NCBI RefSeq assembly: GCF_016595245.1
Contig: NZ_JAENHM010000087.1
Coordinates: 1-64,000, forward strand
Reading direction: 5' to 3'
Origin: Azospirillum endophyticum
GTDB taxonomy: Bacteria > Pseudomonadota > Alphaproteobacteria > Azospirillales > Azospirillaceae
DNA length: 64,000 nt
How positions within the stretch are numbered: position 1 is the stretch's first letter; the number at the start of each line of letters is the position of its first letter. Below, in pieces: positions 10,415 through 18,758 of this stretch. A program made the translations under genes and the position numbers. Below the pieces are notes generated by a model that was given only the letters and a program-made list of their open reading frames with translations, ran no database searches and had not been told where the DNA came from.

Positions 10415-11029
10415 ATGGCTCCCTCTCCCACCCCGACCTGCATTCTCCGCGGCACCTATGTCCGTTCCATGTTCGGCGACGTGCCGGTCGAGAGCCTGAA
10501 GATCGGCGACATGATCCAGTCGTCGGTGACCGGCGAGTTCCGCGTCATCCGCTGGATCGGCCGACGCCTGCTGGCGGGGTCGTCCACCGACACCGAGCAG
10601 CTGCGCAAGGTCCATCTGCCGGTGCGGATCGCCCGCGATGCCATCGCCCAGGGCCTGCCCGCCCGCGACCTCTACATCTCCCCCGGCCACGCCCTGCTGA
10701 TCGGCGAGTACGGCGTTTCGGCCCGCCTGCTGATCAACGGCTCGTCGATCCGCCAGGTCGAGGCGATGGAGGAGATCGACTACTTCCACATCGAACTGGA
10801 CAGCCACGACGGCATGTTCGCCGAAGGCCTGCCGATCGAGACCTATCTCGAGGCCGACAACCGTCAGGCCTACGACAATGCCGCAGAATATGAGGCGCTG
10901 TATCCGGGCGACGATCCGCGCCTGCAGCAGCCCTGCGCGAAGATCGACATTCCGCTGGTGGTGCTGGAGCGCATCCGGGCGAACGTGAACAAGCGCGTCG
11001 AGCAGCTTGAACTCGCCGAGATGATCTGA
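10415..11029 (+). CDS. Hint-domain protein
   Basis: A 204-residue protein with a Hedgehog/intein (Hint_2-type) module near the N terminus: 'CILRGTYVRSMFGDVPVESLKIGDMI' starts with the expected cysteine (C9), followed by 'VIRWIGRRLL' and 'RDLYISPGHALLIGEYGVSARLLINGSSI', where SPGHALLI is the conserved histidine block. Hint modules catalyse N-S acyl shift and self-cleavage. In alphaproteobacteria this stand-alone type is common and of unknown substrate. The start at 10415 is chosen because only 8 residues then precede the Hint cysteine; an in-frame ATG exists at 10340. Confidence 0.85.
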   Translation: MAPSPTPTCILRGTYVRSMFGDVPVESLKIGDMIQSSVTGEFRVIRWIGRRLLAGSSTDTEQLRKVHLPVRIARDAIAQGLPARDLYISPGHALLIGEYGVSARLLINGSSIRQVEAMEEIDYFHIELDSHDGMFAEGLPIETYLEADNRQAYDNAAEYEALYPGDDPRLQQPCAKIDIPLVVLERIRANVNKRVEQLELAEMI

Positions 11030-11074
11030 GGGCAGACCGGGCTTGCTCGGCGGTGCAACTGTCGAGCCTCGAAG

Positions 11075-11100
11075 GGGCCGTCCCGCCGGGCGGCCTCTTT
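11075..11100 (+). terminator. probable terminator of the Hint gene
   Basis: GGCCGTCCC, a short loop and GGGCGGCC, followed by TCTTTC, 45 bases past the stop codon. Confidence 0.55.
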
Positions 11101-11140
11101 CGCTTACGTGAGGCACGGCATCGCCGTTGCGGCCGAATTG

Positions 11141-11335
11141 TGTCCGGCGCTATGGCTTGGCGCGTCTGCCGGCTGGAGCAGGAAGCAAGGCGTCTCGCTG
11201 CTGAGATCCAGGTCGGTGGGGCCGACGGGCTGGCGAGGCTGGACATCATCGCCGCCATGTGGGGGCCGGACGGTATGATCAGCAAGCCCGGTGCACCGGG
11301 ATTCTAGCCAACGTGGAGGCGTTGCCGGCAGGTTA
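11141..11335 (+). pseudogene. fragment of the phage-type gene found intact at 35452-36027
   Basis: The reading 'AWRVCRLEQEARRLAAEIQ...LARLDIIAAMWGPDGMISKPGAP' matches the C-terminal half of the 191-residue protein encoded at 35452. The DNA similarity continues past a short internal deletion to the shared GTGGAGGCGNTGCC. The start and first half are missing. It lies outside the present element, so it is a relic of an earlier, related insertion. Confidence 0.7.
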
Positions 11336-11531
11336 CGCAGGTAGGGGAGAGAGGCCACGGCCCATGTGCGTTGACGGGCAGCCCCGGTCAGCGATGAGAT
11401 GGCCCTGTTTCGCTTGGATCGAACGGCTTTGCTGGGTCTTGACCAGCGCCCTTGCAGCACGGCGGCGTAAGGCCTCAGAGCCGCCACCGTCTTGGGCAGC
11501 GACTGCGCATGGAGCGTGGCAAGGTAATCAT

Positions 11532-11553
11532 CCGCCGTTTTCGGCGGCTTCTT
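11532..11553 (+). terminator. terminator-like hairpin
   Basis: CCGCCG-TTTT-CGGCGG followed by CTTCTTC, just before the left end of the IS5-family element. The 200 bases before it (11336-11531) show no convincing gene. Confidence 0.5.
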
Positions 11554-11564
11554 CAGGCGTCTCA

Positions 11565-12485
11565 GAGCCTGACCCGAAAAGAGTTGAGTGATTTCAGCCC
11601 CTTGTGATTCGATCGATGTTGCGAATCATGACGAATGACAAGACGATGTGAACTGAAATCACCCGCTCGCAGTATCGGCGGAAAGGATTGCGGTATTCAA
11701 GCGACACGACGGACGCGGAGTGGGCGGTGCTCGAACCTCTCCTCCCTGCGGCTCGACGCTTGGGCCGTCCGCGGACGGTCAATATGCGGGAGGTCGTGAA
11801 CGGCATCCTCTTTCTGGCGACCTCCGGGTGCCAATGGCGGCAACTACCGAAGGATTTCCCGCCGATGACGACGGTCCAACGCTATTTCTACCGCTGGCGG
11901 AACGATGGGACCTGGGAAACGATCAATCACGCCTTGCTGGTGAGGGTTCGGGAAACCATGGGTCGGGACGCCAGCCCGACAGCGGGGGTGATCGACAGCC
12001 AATCGGTCAAGACGACGGAAGCAGGTGGCCCGCGGGGCTACGACGCTGGCAAGTGCATCAAGGGACGCAAACGGCATGTGTTGACCGACACCAATGGCTT
12101 GCTGGTCGCCGCCATCGTTCATGCCGCCGACATCCAGGACCGTGATGGCGCCCCGGCGCTCCTCGCCTCCGTTCGCACGCTTCGCCACGTCTTCGCCGAC
12201 GGCGGCTACGCTGGACCCAAGCTGGAAACCGCTTTGGCCCAGATCGGGACATGGACCCTGGAGATCATCAAGCGGTCCGACGCCGCCAAAGGATTTGAAC
12301 TGCTGCCTCGGCGGTGGGGCGTTGAGCGTACAATCTCTTGGCTTAACCGCAATCGCCGCCTCGCCAAGGACTTCGAGGCCACCATCGAGAGTGCCGTCGC
12401 CTGGATCTTCATCGCAAGCGTCAAACTGCTCTCAAGACGGGTGGCCCGGACATAGACACAGCCATACCGATTTCGAGTCCGACTC
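11565..12485 (+). mobile_element. IS5-family insertion sequence
   Basis: About 920 bp with one transposase gene. The imperfect terminal inverted repeats are GAGCCTGACCCGAAA on the left (from 11565) and, read inward from the right, GAGTCGGACTCGAAA (to 12485), matching at about 12 of 15 positions. The flanking trinucleotides (TCA / TGA) are not an exact duplication, so I cannot prove the target site. Confidence 0.75.
11688..12455 (+). CDS. IS5-family transposase
   Basis: A 255-residue DDE transposase in one uninterrupted frame. The catalytic residues are visible: D103 (VIDSQSVKT), D171 (FADGGYAG) and E213 (GVERTISWLNRNRRLAKDFE, the Y/R-x2-R-x3-E-x6-K-type block of IS4/IS5 enzymes). The N-terminal 'DTTDAEWAVLEPLLP' and 'SGCQWRQLPKDFP' are standard for the group. 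The apparent start is TTG at 11688 with AAAGGA just upstream. It looks complete and possibly active. Confidence 0.92.
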   Translation: MRYSSDTTDAEWAVLEPLLPAARRLGRPRTVNMREVVNGILFLATSGCQWRQLPKDFPPMTTVQRYFYRWRNDGTWETINHALLVRVRETMGRDASPTAGVIDSQSVKTTEAGGPRGYDAGKCIKGRKRHVLTDTNGLLVAAIVHAADIQDRDGAPALLASVRTLRHVFADGGYAGPKLETALAQIGTWTLEIIKRSDAAKGFELLPRRWGVERTISWLNRNRRLAKDFEATIESAVAWIFIASVKLLSRRVART

Positions 12486-12526
12486 TGAAAAGTTCTGACG
12501 CCGCTATCAAAGAAGGCTATGCTTCG

Positions 12527-13051
12527 TTAATTAGAAAGTGGACTGGAACTTAGTGTTTTCTCTCTTTGTATCTCGGCCACTAAGTGGTCTTTGGAGTTCA
12601 GAAAATCCTGATAACCGACCAGTACCGGACGCAGGGTCTTCCAGTCGTTTGCGTTCTTTACTCCCTCACGAATAGTGCGCGCATCCGTAAGGACCTTGGT
12701 AACGGCTTCCTTCATCGAGTCAGGCCACCGCGGATCCTTCGTATTAAGCCTAAGTTCAATCTCTGCAATAGTTGACAGAGCTTCTTGGCGCTTTTGGGCA
12801 TCAAGAGGCTGACCCGTCAAAATATCGCCATTCACGGTCTGGAGCGTGGTGAATACCTTCAGCGCATAGTCTTGCAAATCTGTTTGCATTTGCTGCATTG
12901 TTGCAACTTTATTCTTTTGATTTTCCGCTTTGATTTCGAAGTGGTAAGTTACCCAAGCCGATGCGCCAATAGAGAAAAGGGAGGTTAGGCCTGCAACAAC
13001 GACAGATAGCAAGTTGAAGCTGCCTCTGTTTCCGTTCGCATTGTTAGTCAT
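12527..13051 (-). CDS. small membrane-anchored protein, partner of the gene at 13080
   Basis: A 174-residue protein with one membrane helix near the N terminus ('NLLSVVVAGLTSLFSIGASAWVTYHF', about 13-38) and a long helical, probably coiled-coil C-terminal part (ENQKNKVATMQQMQTDLQDY...). No family is recognised. The gene starts 28 bases after the stop of the 385-residue gene and is lower in GC than the surrounding chromosome. I infer one operon and probable interaction at the membrane. Conserved two-gene location beside transposases suggests horizontal transfer. Confidence 0.65.
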   Translation of the reverse strand: MTNNANGNRGSFNLLSVVVAGLTSLFSIGASAWVTYHFEIKAENQKNKVATMQQMQTDLQDYALKVFTTLQTVNGDILTGQPLDAQKRQEALSTIAEIELRLNTKDPRWPDSMKEAVTKVLTDARTIREGVKNANDWKTLRPVLVGYQDFLNSKDHLVAEIQREKTLSSSPLSN

Positions 13052-13079
13052 GGCCGTGCACCTCTATACCAATTAATCA

Positions 13080-14237
13080 TCAGTTTTTACTTTTAGCCTT
13101 CTTGCTGCTGCCATCCTTCGGAGTGGCAGCTGATGTGATCTTGGCGCCGGATTTCAGACCAACAGATTTTTGGGCGTTCTGGTTAAGCCGGCACATCTCG
13201 TTATATCGATCAATGCCCAGCTGTTCCATCACCCCTCGATAGCTTTCCTGTACCGCAACAACGCACGGGTCGTCGGCAGCTTGGCTGTTGGTGATCTGGG
13301 CCTCTAGTGCCTCAGCATAAGATATATTAGCTCCCGTTGCGGAAACGAGTGCGGAAAGGGATAGTGCAAGAACCGCATTCGTCACCCACACTCGGAAGCC
13401 ACCAGGAGAGGCAAAATTTATCTCAAAATTGATGACATCCTCTGAAGCCAACTGATGATCGGCGAGTTCGGGCACATCGAGTTCCGCGATCTCTTCGGCC
13501 TGTCCATTAAGCACCGCATTGGTGGAACTCAGCAGAGCAGATAGTAGGGTGAGACCCGGTACTGGCGCATATGGTCTGTCGTCATATGACTCGCCGGCAA
13601 AATACTGCTTGGCGGAGTCTCCAAATACATAGTTCCCAAACGCAAGCTGAAGAATTTCAGCTTGCAGATGTTCTTCGGAAATTTCAGTAATTGCGCGAGG
13701 CCTGCTTAGTTTTTCTGAAAGCTCTCGTGTAATATCTGTGCGGAATGGGTTTGAAAGCCATCTTACGCTTCGGTAGGGGATTAGTTCTTTTTTGTAGTTC
13801 TCGACGATAACGGTGTTCTCAAAATCAGGATCATCAGTAAACATCCCAATAAGAACGTCTGCAAAAAGGCCGTCCCCTGGAACGATAACAAAATCGCCTC
13901 TCTTCGCCTCATGATAAAGACGCCTGACATTCCCCATCGCAGCAGAAACACTTCGTCCCTGGCGTGTGTCTGAGTAGTAAGTTAAATCAGTAGTAGGATA
14001 TGCTTCTTTCTCGCGAGCTCTATACCACTTTGCAAGCAGGCGGGAGCGCACAACGCGCTCCTTTAAAAACTCATCGTCGCTAATACTCCCATCAGGAGGA
14101 ATAAAGCCCGGAATGTCAAGGAAAACGATATCGTGTTCTCTGAAAATATCGATAAATTCTCTATACTGCCCAGAATGAAGCGCAAAGAACTTACGGTTAT
14201 TGTTCAAGATAGGCGTATCGAGATCGATAACAATCAC
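13080..14237 (-). CDS. PUA/EVE-like domain protein with C-terminal membrane segment, unknown function
   Basis: A 385-residue protein, clearly lower in GC and different in codon use from its neighbours. Residues ~35-45 read 'HDIVFLDIPGF'; residues ~101-165 ('GNVRRLYHEAKRGDFVIVPGDG...LIGMF...IPYRSVRWL') resemble the PUA/EVE-like N-terminal module found in some restriction-type and other defence proteins, where 'GD.VVVP' and 'VRWL' are recurring blocks. A single membrane helix lies at about 281-303, and the tail is lysine-rich. No nuclease or ATPase motif is visible. First gene of a two-gene operon with 12527-13051. The domain comparison is from memory of patterns, not a search. Confidence 0.6.
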   Translation of the reverse strand: MIVIDLDTPILNNNRKFFALHSGQYREFIDIFREHDIVFLDIPGFIPPDGSISDDEFLKERVVRSRLLAKWYRAREKEAYPTTDLTYYSDTRQGRSVSAAMGNVRRLYHEAKRGDFVIVPGDGLFADVLIGMFTDDPDFENTVIVENYKKELIPYRSVRWLSNPFRTDITRELSEKLSRPRAITEISEEHLQAEILQLAFGNYVFGDSAKQYFAGESYDDRPYAPVPGLTLLSALLSSTNAVLNGQAEEIAELDVPELADHQLASEDVINFEINFASPGGFRVWVTNAVLALSLSALVSATGANISYAEALEAQITNSQAADDPCVVAVQESYRGVMEQLGIDRYNEMCRLNQNAQKSVGLKSGAKITSAATPKDGSSKKAKSKN

Positions 14238-14857
14238 GTTGGACCTCAGGCTCGCATGCGACGCAGTATCGATAGAAGTAGGTTGACGCTATGTCAATAT
14301 GAGCGGTGAATGTATCGGAAAGCGGTAGCCGACCCTTAGAACACTGAAATACAACAAGGAATCGGGTATCGGCATACAAAGATATGTACACGGAGCGTTG
14401 CTGGAGCTTAACGGTCAGTCCACTGCTCCGCATTCAGCAGGTCACCGAAAAAACTTCAGCAATGGGCTTTGCTCCGGCGTTTGCTACCTCGGTAGATGCT
14501 TGGCTGCTACCTTAAGGCTGCCATTCTCAGCTAATTTGACCGATCTGTTGCCGCGGATTGTGACATCTTGTCGCTGCCTTTGAGTTCGAAAAAATGATTC
14601 TCACGCCGGTCTTGCAGTCCAAATTGGCTTAGAGAGCACCGAACGCCGTTTCACCGCGTCTGTCCTCGTTGAGGCGGATGCTGGCCGACTCGAATACATC
14701 AAGATAGGCGCGGCTCCGCACCGGTCGGATCCGGTGAGGCGCCACCTGCCTGGAGCTTTGCAACATCGCGCTTCCATCATGGTATCGCCCCCAGTAGTAC
14801 CGATGAGCGGAGGCGCTGACTCACGGAGAGGGGGCAAGGGCTGCAAACCGTGACTCG
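14238..14857. other. intergenic scar
   Basis: No supported gene. The right part of the two-gene operon's promoter should lie just above 14237 (AT-rich). On the minus strand 14631-14754 reads 'QVAPHRIRPVRSRAYLDVFESASIRLNEDRRGETAFGALS' and stops, which looks like the end of a decayed coding sequence that I cannot identify. Confidence 0.3.
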
Positions 14858-15545
14858 ATGCCCTCTTTACGATGGGATGAGCACAAATCCGCAGCGTTGC
14901 CGATCCGAGAAGGCTTGGGCACCAGCGAGTTACGCGCCTTGGCGCGGCGAGAGAGCAATGGGTGGGTGGCGGCACGGATGTTTGCCATCACCCATGCGCT
15001 TGATGGGGCGAGCCGGGCGGAAGCCGCGCGATTAGCCGGCATGGACCGCCAAGCGTTGCGTGACGCGGTGGTGCGCTACAGCGCCGAATGCGTGGCCGAG
15101 TTCTATGATCGCCCACTGCCCGGCCGGCCGGAATGGCTGAGCGAGGGCGAACAGGCGACGCCAAGGCGCAAGCCGCATTCTAAAAAAAAGAGGCTGCGCG
15201 AAGCGCTGAAGGCTGCCGCGGCGGCGCAGCCTGGGCGCCGCCTCCAACTCTGGTTCCAGGGCGAAGCCCGTATCGGCCAGAAGGGCCGCACCGCCCTATC
15301 GCTGGCGCGGGCAGCGTCCGGCCGGGCTGTGCGACAAGCGCTTCACCTCGACCTACCTTTACGCTGCCGTCTGCCCGACCAGCGGCGCCAATTTCGCGCT
15401 GGTGATGCCGACCGTCTCCACCGCTGCCATGAGCCTGTTCCTGGCCGGCTACTCCCAGAGCCTGCAGCCGGACGTCCAGGCGGTGCTCGTGCTCGGCCAA
15501 GCCGGCTGGCATGGATCACTAGCCCTGGCGGTGCCGCATAACATG
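14858..15545 (+). pseudogene. broken IS630-family transposase
   Basis: The first part reads as an IS630 helix-turn-helix domain: 'ALDGASRAEAARLAGMDRQALRDAVVRY...FYDRPLPGRPEWLSEGE'. Then about 60 residues are missing, and 'RREALKAAAAAQPGRRLQLWFQGEARIGQKGRT'-like sequence follows with the first catalytic Asp replaced (QGEARIG for the usual QDEARIG). After this the frame shifts; the continuation 'DKRFTSTYLYAAVCPTSGANF...VLGQAGWHGSLALAVP' is in another frame, and again the second Asp of the usual LDQAGWH is lost. Deletion, frameshift and lost catalytic residues mean it is dead. Confidence 0.75.
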
Positions 15546-15788
15546 AGGCGATGCCCTATGTTGGGACTTGGACGCTGTTGAGTGCGCTTGGCTGCGTGGG
15601 CGCTTCCTGCCCCGATAGCTTCTAAACGACTAAGTCACCTAAGAACGGTCTCACCGCTCCGAATGAACCCCTGCGCCCCGTTACCCATAGGCTCCAGGTG
15701 TCCGTACATCGATTGAGAGATATGTGTTCGCCTAACACATTTTGCGGGTTCATTCTGTGCCCATGATGTGCCCACACCCCCCTATCCC
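15546..15788. other. short intergenic stretch left of the element
   Basis: I see no gene, tRNA or strong hairpin here. It is presumed chromosomal sequence between the IS630 relic and attL. Confidence 0.3.
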
Positions 15789-15859
15789 CATAAAAAAACC
15801 GCCGCTAACCCGATGGATTAGCGGCGAGTTGAACAGGGAGGCTTCACGTCTGGGAGACG
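15789..15859. repeat. left attachment-site repeat (attL) of the integrated element
   Basis: 71 bp identical to 37334-37404 except for one base (cccgAtgg / cccgTtgg). It contains a hairpin CGCCGCTAA / TTAGCGGCG followed on the minus strand by TTTTTTT, and the palindrome ACGTCTGGGAGACGT. This is a displaced copy of the 3' end of the small RNA gene on the right side. Confidence 0.88.
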
Positions 15860-16025
15860 TGATTTCGCTGAACCGCGCCGGTTCCCTCCGGTTCGTCCGC
15901 ATGAGCGGCTCTCATCCAATGCATTGAAGAATAAGGGTTTTGGATTTCGTCGCGGTTCGTTGCGGTTCCCGTCGTGCCGCGCTATTCTGTGGCCCCGGTG
16001 TGGCCCCAGACAGGTACGGCGTTCG

Positions 16026-17258
16026 ATGGCGCGAGCCAAGCTGACGGATAGGCAATTGCAGTCCATGAAGCCGCCTGAGACGGGCCGGTTGGTGATCTAC
16101 GACGAGGCCGTGCCGGGTCTCGAATTCCGAATGACGCCCACTGGTGCGAAGTCCTGGCGGATGAAGTACCGGGTGAAAGGCGCGGCGCTGCGCCAGGTAT
16201 CCCTTGGCCCTTATCCGGCGATCAAGCTTTCGGACGCCCGGGATCGCGCTCGGGATATCTACACCGCCGCCAAGAAGGGTGTCGACCTGATCGAGCAGGA
16301 AAAGCAGGCGGCTGAGGACGACGAGCGTAGCGCCAAGCGCCCCGCGACCGTGGCGAAGCTGCTGAGCCGTTACGTCGAGGAGTACTGCAAGACGAACCAG
16401 CGCCGGTGGGAGACGGTCGAGCGGATGTTCAGCGCCCATGTCGAGCCGGCCATCGGGGCGAAAGCGCTGGACGATGTGCGACGGGCCGACATCGTGGAGC
16501 TGCTGGACGATCTCCAGAACAAGAAGGGGCTGAATGCCCAGGTGAACCGCATCCGCTCCCAGCTGATCGCCGCCTTCAATTGGGCCGTGGAACGGGAGTT
16601 CCTCGACGTCAACCCGGCCGCGACGGTGAAGCGCCGGAAGAACATCGAGGCGCCACGGGAACGGGTGCTTGAGGACAAGGAGCTTGCCGCGATCTGGAAG
16701 GCCGCCGCGAGCCTGACCTACCCGAGCAGCCAGCTCTTGCGCCTACTGATCCTGACCGGCCAACGCCGTGATGAAGTGCGGTGCCTTCCGTGGTCGGAGA
16801 TCGGAGATGACCTGTGGACCCTGCCGGCCGAGCGCAACAAGGGCAAGCGGCAGCATGAGATTCCTTTGACCGCCGCGGCGCTGGAGGTGTTGGGCGGAGC
16901 GACGCGACTCGGACCGATGGTCTTCACCTGCGACGCCGAGGGGAAGAAGCCCTACGCCGGCATGAAGCGGCTGAAGGAGATCCTGGACCGCGAGAGCGGG
17001 GTGACGGGTTGGACCATCCACGACATCCGCCGCACGGTCGCCACCGGGCTTGGGCGCCTTGGTGTCGCCCAGGAGGTGATCGAGCACATCCTGAACCATT
17101 CCCGGCCGACGCTGCACAAGACCTACAACGTCCATGCCTATCGCGATGAAAAGCGCATAGCGCTGGCTGCTTGGGGTGAGCATGTCGGGAGACTGGTAGC
17201 AGGTGATGCGGCAAAGGTGGTGATCCTGGAAGGTCACCGTCGGGGCCGAGGCGGGTAG
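16026..17258 (+). CDS. tyrosine-type integrase (DUF4102-type)
   Basis: A 410-residue site-specific recombinase. The N-terminal DUF4102 arm-binding domain (KLTDRQLQSMKPPETGRLVIYDEAVPGLEFR...) is followed by a core-binding domain and a catalytic domain with R247 (TGQRRDE), H332 and R335 (IHDIRRT), H358 (ILNHS) and the nucleophile Y367 (HKTYNVH). All five residues are present, so it should be active. P4-type integrases of this class use the 3' ends of tRNA or small RNA genes, in line with the attL only 165 bp upstream. The start at 16026 (MARAKLTDRQ) is the family start; the open frame extends to 15924. Confidence 0.93.
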   Translation: MARAKLTDRQLQSMKPPETGRLVIYDEAVPGLEFRMTPTGAKSWRMKYRVKGAALRQVSLGPYPAIKLSDARDRARDIYTAAKKGVDLIEQEKQAAEDDERSAKRPATVAKLLSRYVEEYCKTNQRRWETVERMFSAHVEPAIGAKALDDVRRADIVELLDDLQNKKGLNAQVNRIRSQLIAAFNWAVEREFLDVNPAATVKRRKNIEAPRERVLEDKELAAIWKAAASLTYPSSQLLRLLILTGQRRDEVRCLPWSEIGDDLWTLPAERNKGKRQHEIPLTAAALEVLGGATRLGPMVFTCDAEGKKPYAGMKRLKEILDRESGVTGWTIHDIRRTVATGLGRLGVAQEVIEHILNHSRPTLHKTYNVHAYRDEKRIALAAWGEHVGRLVAGDAAKVVILEGHRRGRGG

Positions 17259-17393
17259 CAGGGCATTGATATCGCGCCTCCATCCGAGGCGTCCGAGTGT
17301 GGCACGGCTAGGTTTGGCCGCCGAAGAGCTGGGCACCGCACCCGGCCCGCCGCGCCACTCCCAATTGCGGACTAGCACCAGCGGAGTGCGGGA

Positions 17394-18218
17394 ATGTCGG
17401 GCGGTTCTTGTCGTTTGCGCTGGCAGACGTTTGGTGACATCAAAAGACAATTTGTGTCGAGTAATCCGGCACTTCGTGAGAAATTTCAGAGCATTCTCAT
17501 TCAACGCTCTGAAGCATATAACGATAAAATGAATGCAGCCGTTGGCAATGCTCCAGATCACATTATCAGGGTGTTCGAGGAACGTTTAAACAATTATGAC
17601 TATGCTATAGAGCGTAATGGATTGAAGCTTGTTGAACAAATTATCGATATGCTGATATCAGGAAGATATTTGGCATTTGCAGATGTGACTCTGCTGCTTA
17701 CGCGTAGGATAATACCATCAGAGTTCTGGAGGTTCGCTAGCATTGTGGACGATGGAAAGATTGTTAGGTTCGCTTCTCTGGGCTTTTCTGGAGAAGTGAA
17801 CAACGTAAGATTTCTGTTGAGGTCCGAAATCCCAGATCAATACAGAATATCTTTCGATCAATGGGAAAGCGAAGACAGGGAACTTTTTTATAAGATTGCC
17901 TATGGAGTGAAATCTAAAAATACTGAAACAGGAGATGCAGTGATTTATAATATTCACCCGAATGGGGGTCATGCAGAGAAAAAACAAAATAGCAATCGCG
18001 GAAGAAGAAAGGGAAGAGGAGGTTATCAAGCCGCCGATGCCCCGCTTGTTGCTGAAGGCATCAAGGGAATCATGATGGGGCGTTGGGCATCCGCACTACA
18101 AGCCGCGCAGTATTTTGCCGACCAAGCGCAAGGGGCAGGAACACGGGAATCGCGTGTTGATCGACTTCAGCGGAGAATATCGGCCGAACTCAATCAGCTC
18201 GACAACCTCCCAGCCTGA
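17394..18218 (+). CDS. AT-rich accessory gene of unknown function beside the integrase
   Basis: A 274-residue protein. The first 190 residues are encoded by DNA much lower in GC than the flanks and resemble nothing I know. The last 70 ('DAPLVAEGIKGIMMGRWASALQAAQYFADQAQGAGTRESRVDRLQRRISAEL') return to high GC and look like a small helical DNA-binding module of the kind seen in several alphaproteobacterial hypothetical proteins. Position between integrase and excisionase is a favoured place for phage accessory genes such as superinfection exclusion or defence. The mixed composition suggests a recent recombination within the gene. Confidence 0.6.
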   Translation: MSGGSCRLRWQTFGDIKRQFVSSNPALREKFQSILIQRSEAYNDKMNAAVGNAPDHIIRVFEERLNNYDYAIERNGLKLVEQIIDMLISGRYLAFADVTLLLTRRIIPSEFWRFASIVDDGKIVRFASLGFSGEVNNVRFLLRSEIPDQYRISFDQWESEDRELFYKIAYGVKSKNTETGDAVIYNIHPNGGHAEKKQNSNRGRRKGRGGYQAADAPLVAEGIKGIMMGRWASALQAAQYFADQAQGAGTRESRVDRLQRRISAELNQLDNLPA

Positions 18219-18283
18219 TTTAATCCCGAATTCTCCCGAATAAACTCATTTCATCCCGAGTGCTCACGACACCACTATAGGCG

Positions 18284-18341
18284 CATCGTCTCCGCAGCGG
18301 TTCACAGAGAACCGCATGAACTCGTAAGAGTGGAGACGATG
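18284..18341. promoter_or_regulatory. nested palindrome upstream of the excisionase-like gene
   Basis: Outer arms CATCGTCTCC (18284-18293) and GGAGACGATG (18332-18341) enclose an inner palindrome GCGGTTC-acaga-GAACCGC (18297-18315). The segment CAGCGGTTCA is identical to half of the iterons inside the initiator gene at 36.5 kb. It lies 2 bases before the ATG at 18344, so it also carries that gene's GGAG. A likely operator or initiator-binding site. Confidence 0.55.
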
Positions 18342-18343
18342 AG

Positions 18344-18529
18344 ATGGGCGAGTTTCAGCCGGTCCTGGTCGATACCGACACCGCGCGCCGTATGCTTGGC
18401 AATATCGGTAAGACCAAGCTTTTTGAACTCTTCAACGAAGGTAAGCTGGAGCGCCGTAAGCTCGGCGCGAAGACGTTGGTTCCGGTATCGAGCATTCGTG
18501 CTTTTGCCGAGAGCCTTGAGGCCGCCTGA
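18344..18529 (+). CDS. AlpA/excisionase-like helix-turn-helix protein
   Basis: A 61-residue protein: 'VDTDTARRMLGNIGKTKLFELFNEGKLERRKLGAKTLVPVSSIRAFAESLEAA'. This is the winged helix-turn-helix of AlpA/Xis proteins (MerR-like, HTH_17), which bend DNA for excision or act as small activators. GTGGAGACGATGAG upstream gives the ribosome-binding site. First gene of a run of closely packed plus-strand genes reaching to about 28.4 kb, immediately behind a strong palindrome that could be its operator. Confidence 0.8.
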   Translation: MGEFQPVLVDTDTARRMLGNIGKTKLFELFNEGKLERRKLGAKTLVPVSSIRAFAESLEAA

Positions 18530-18530
18530 G

Positions 18531-18758
18531 ATGGGGCCGAAACACCACCGCCCCGACGCGCTGGCGGGCGCAGCCGGGGCGGGCGGTAGAATGGGCGAAC
18601 TGACCGGGCCCATGAATACCGCAATCCGGACCTCCGCCGCAAGTCACCGCGCCACCCAGACCATCGCCCGCCGCTTCGGCCTCCGGGTGGCGACGGCCTG
18701 TGTCGTCGCCGAGTTGGCCGGGATTGGCGCCCAGGCCTCGGAGAGCGCGCATGGGTGA
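18531..18758 (+). CDS. small hypothetical protein
   Basis: A 75-residue protein starting one base after the previous stop; an internal ATG at 18613 (MNTAIRTSAASHRATQ) is an alternative start. The C-terminal part 'TIARRFGLRVATACVVAELAGIG' could form a helix-turn-helix. No family recognised. It overlaps the next gene by 8 bases, which supports it being translated. Confidence 0.45.
   Translation: MGPKHHRPDALAGAAGAGGRMGELTGPMNTAIRTSAASHRATQTIARRFGLRVATACVVAELAGIGAQASESAHG

Noticed and set aside
11565-12485. Exact target-site duplication of the IS5-family element.
   Set aside because: The flanking bases (TCA and TGA) are not identical, so no duplication can be claimed.
15841-15860. Anticodon-arm-like stem CACGT-CTGGGAG-ACGTG in the att repeat, suggesting a tRNA-Pro(GGG) or, on the other strand, tRNA-Gly(CCC).
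   Set aside because: No acceptor stem, D arm or T arm fits around it on either strand; a small RNA 3' end with a T-tailed terminator explains the repeat better.
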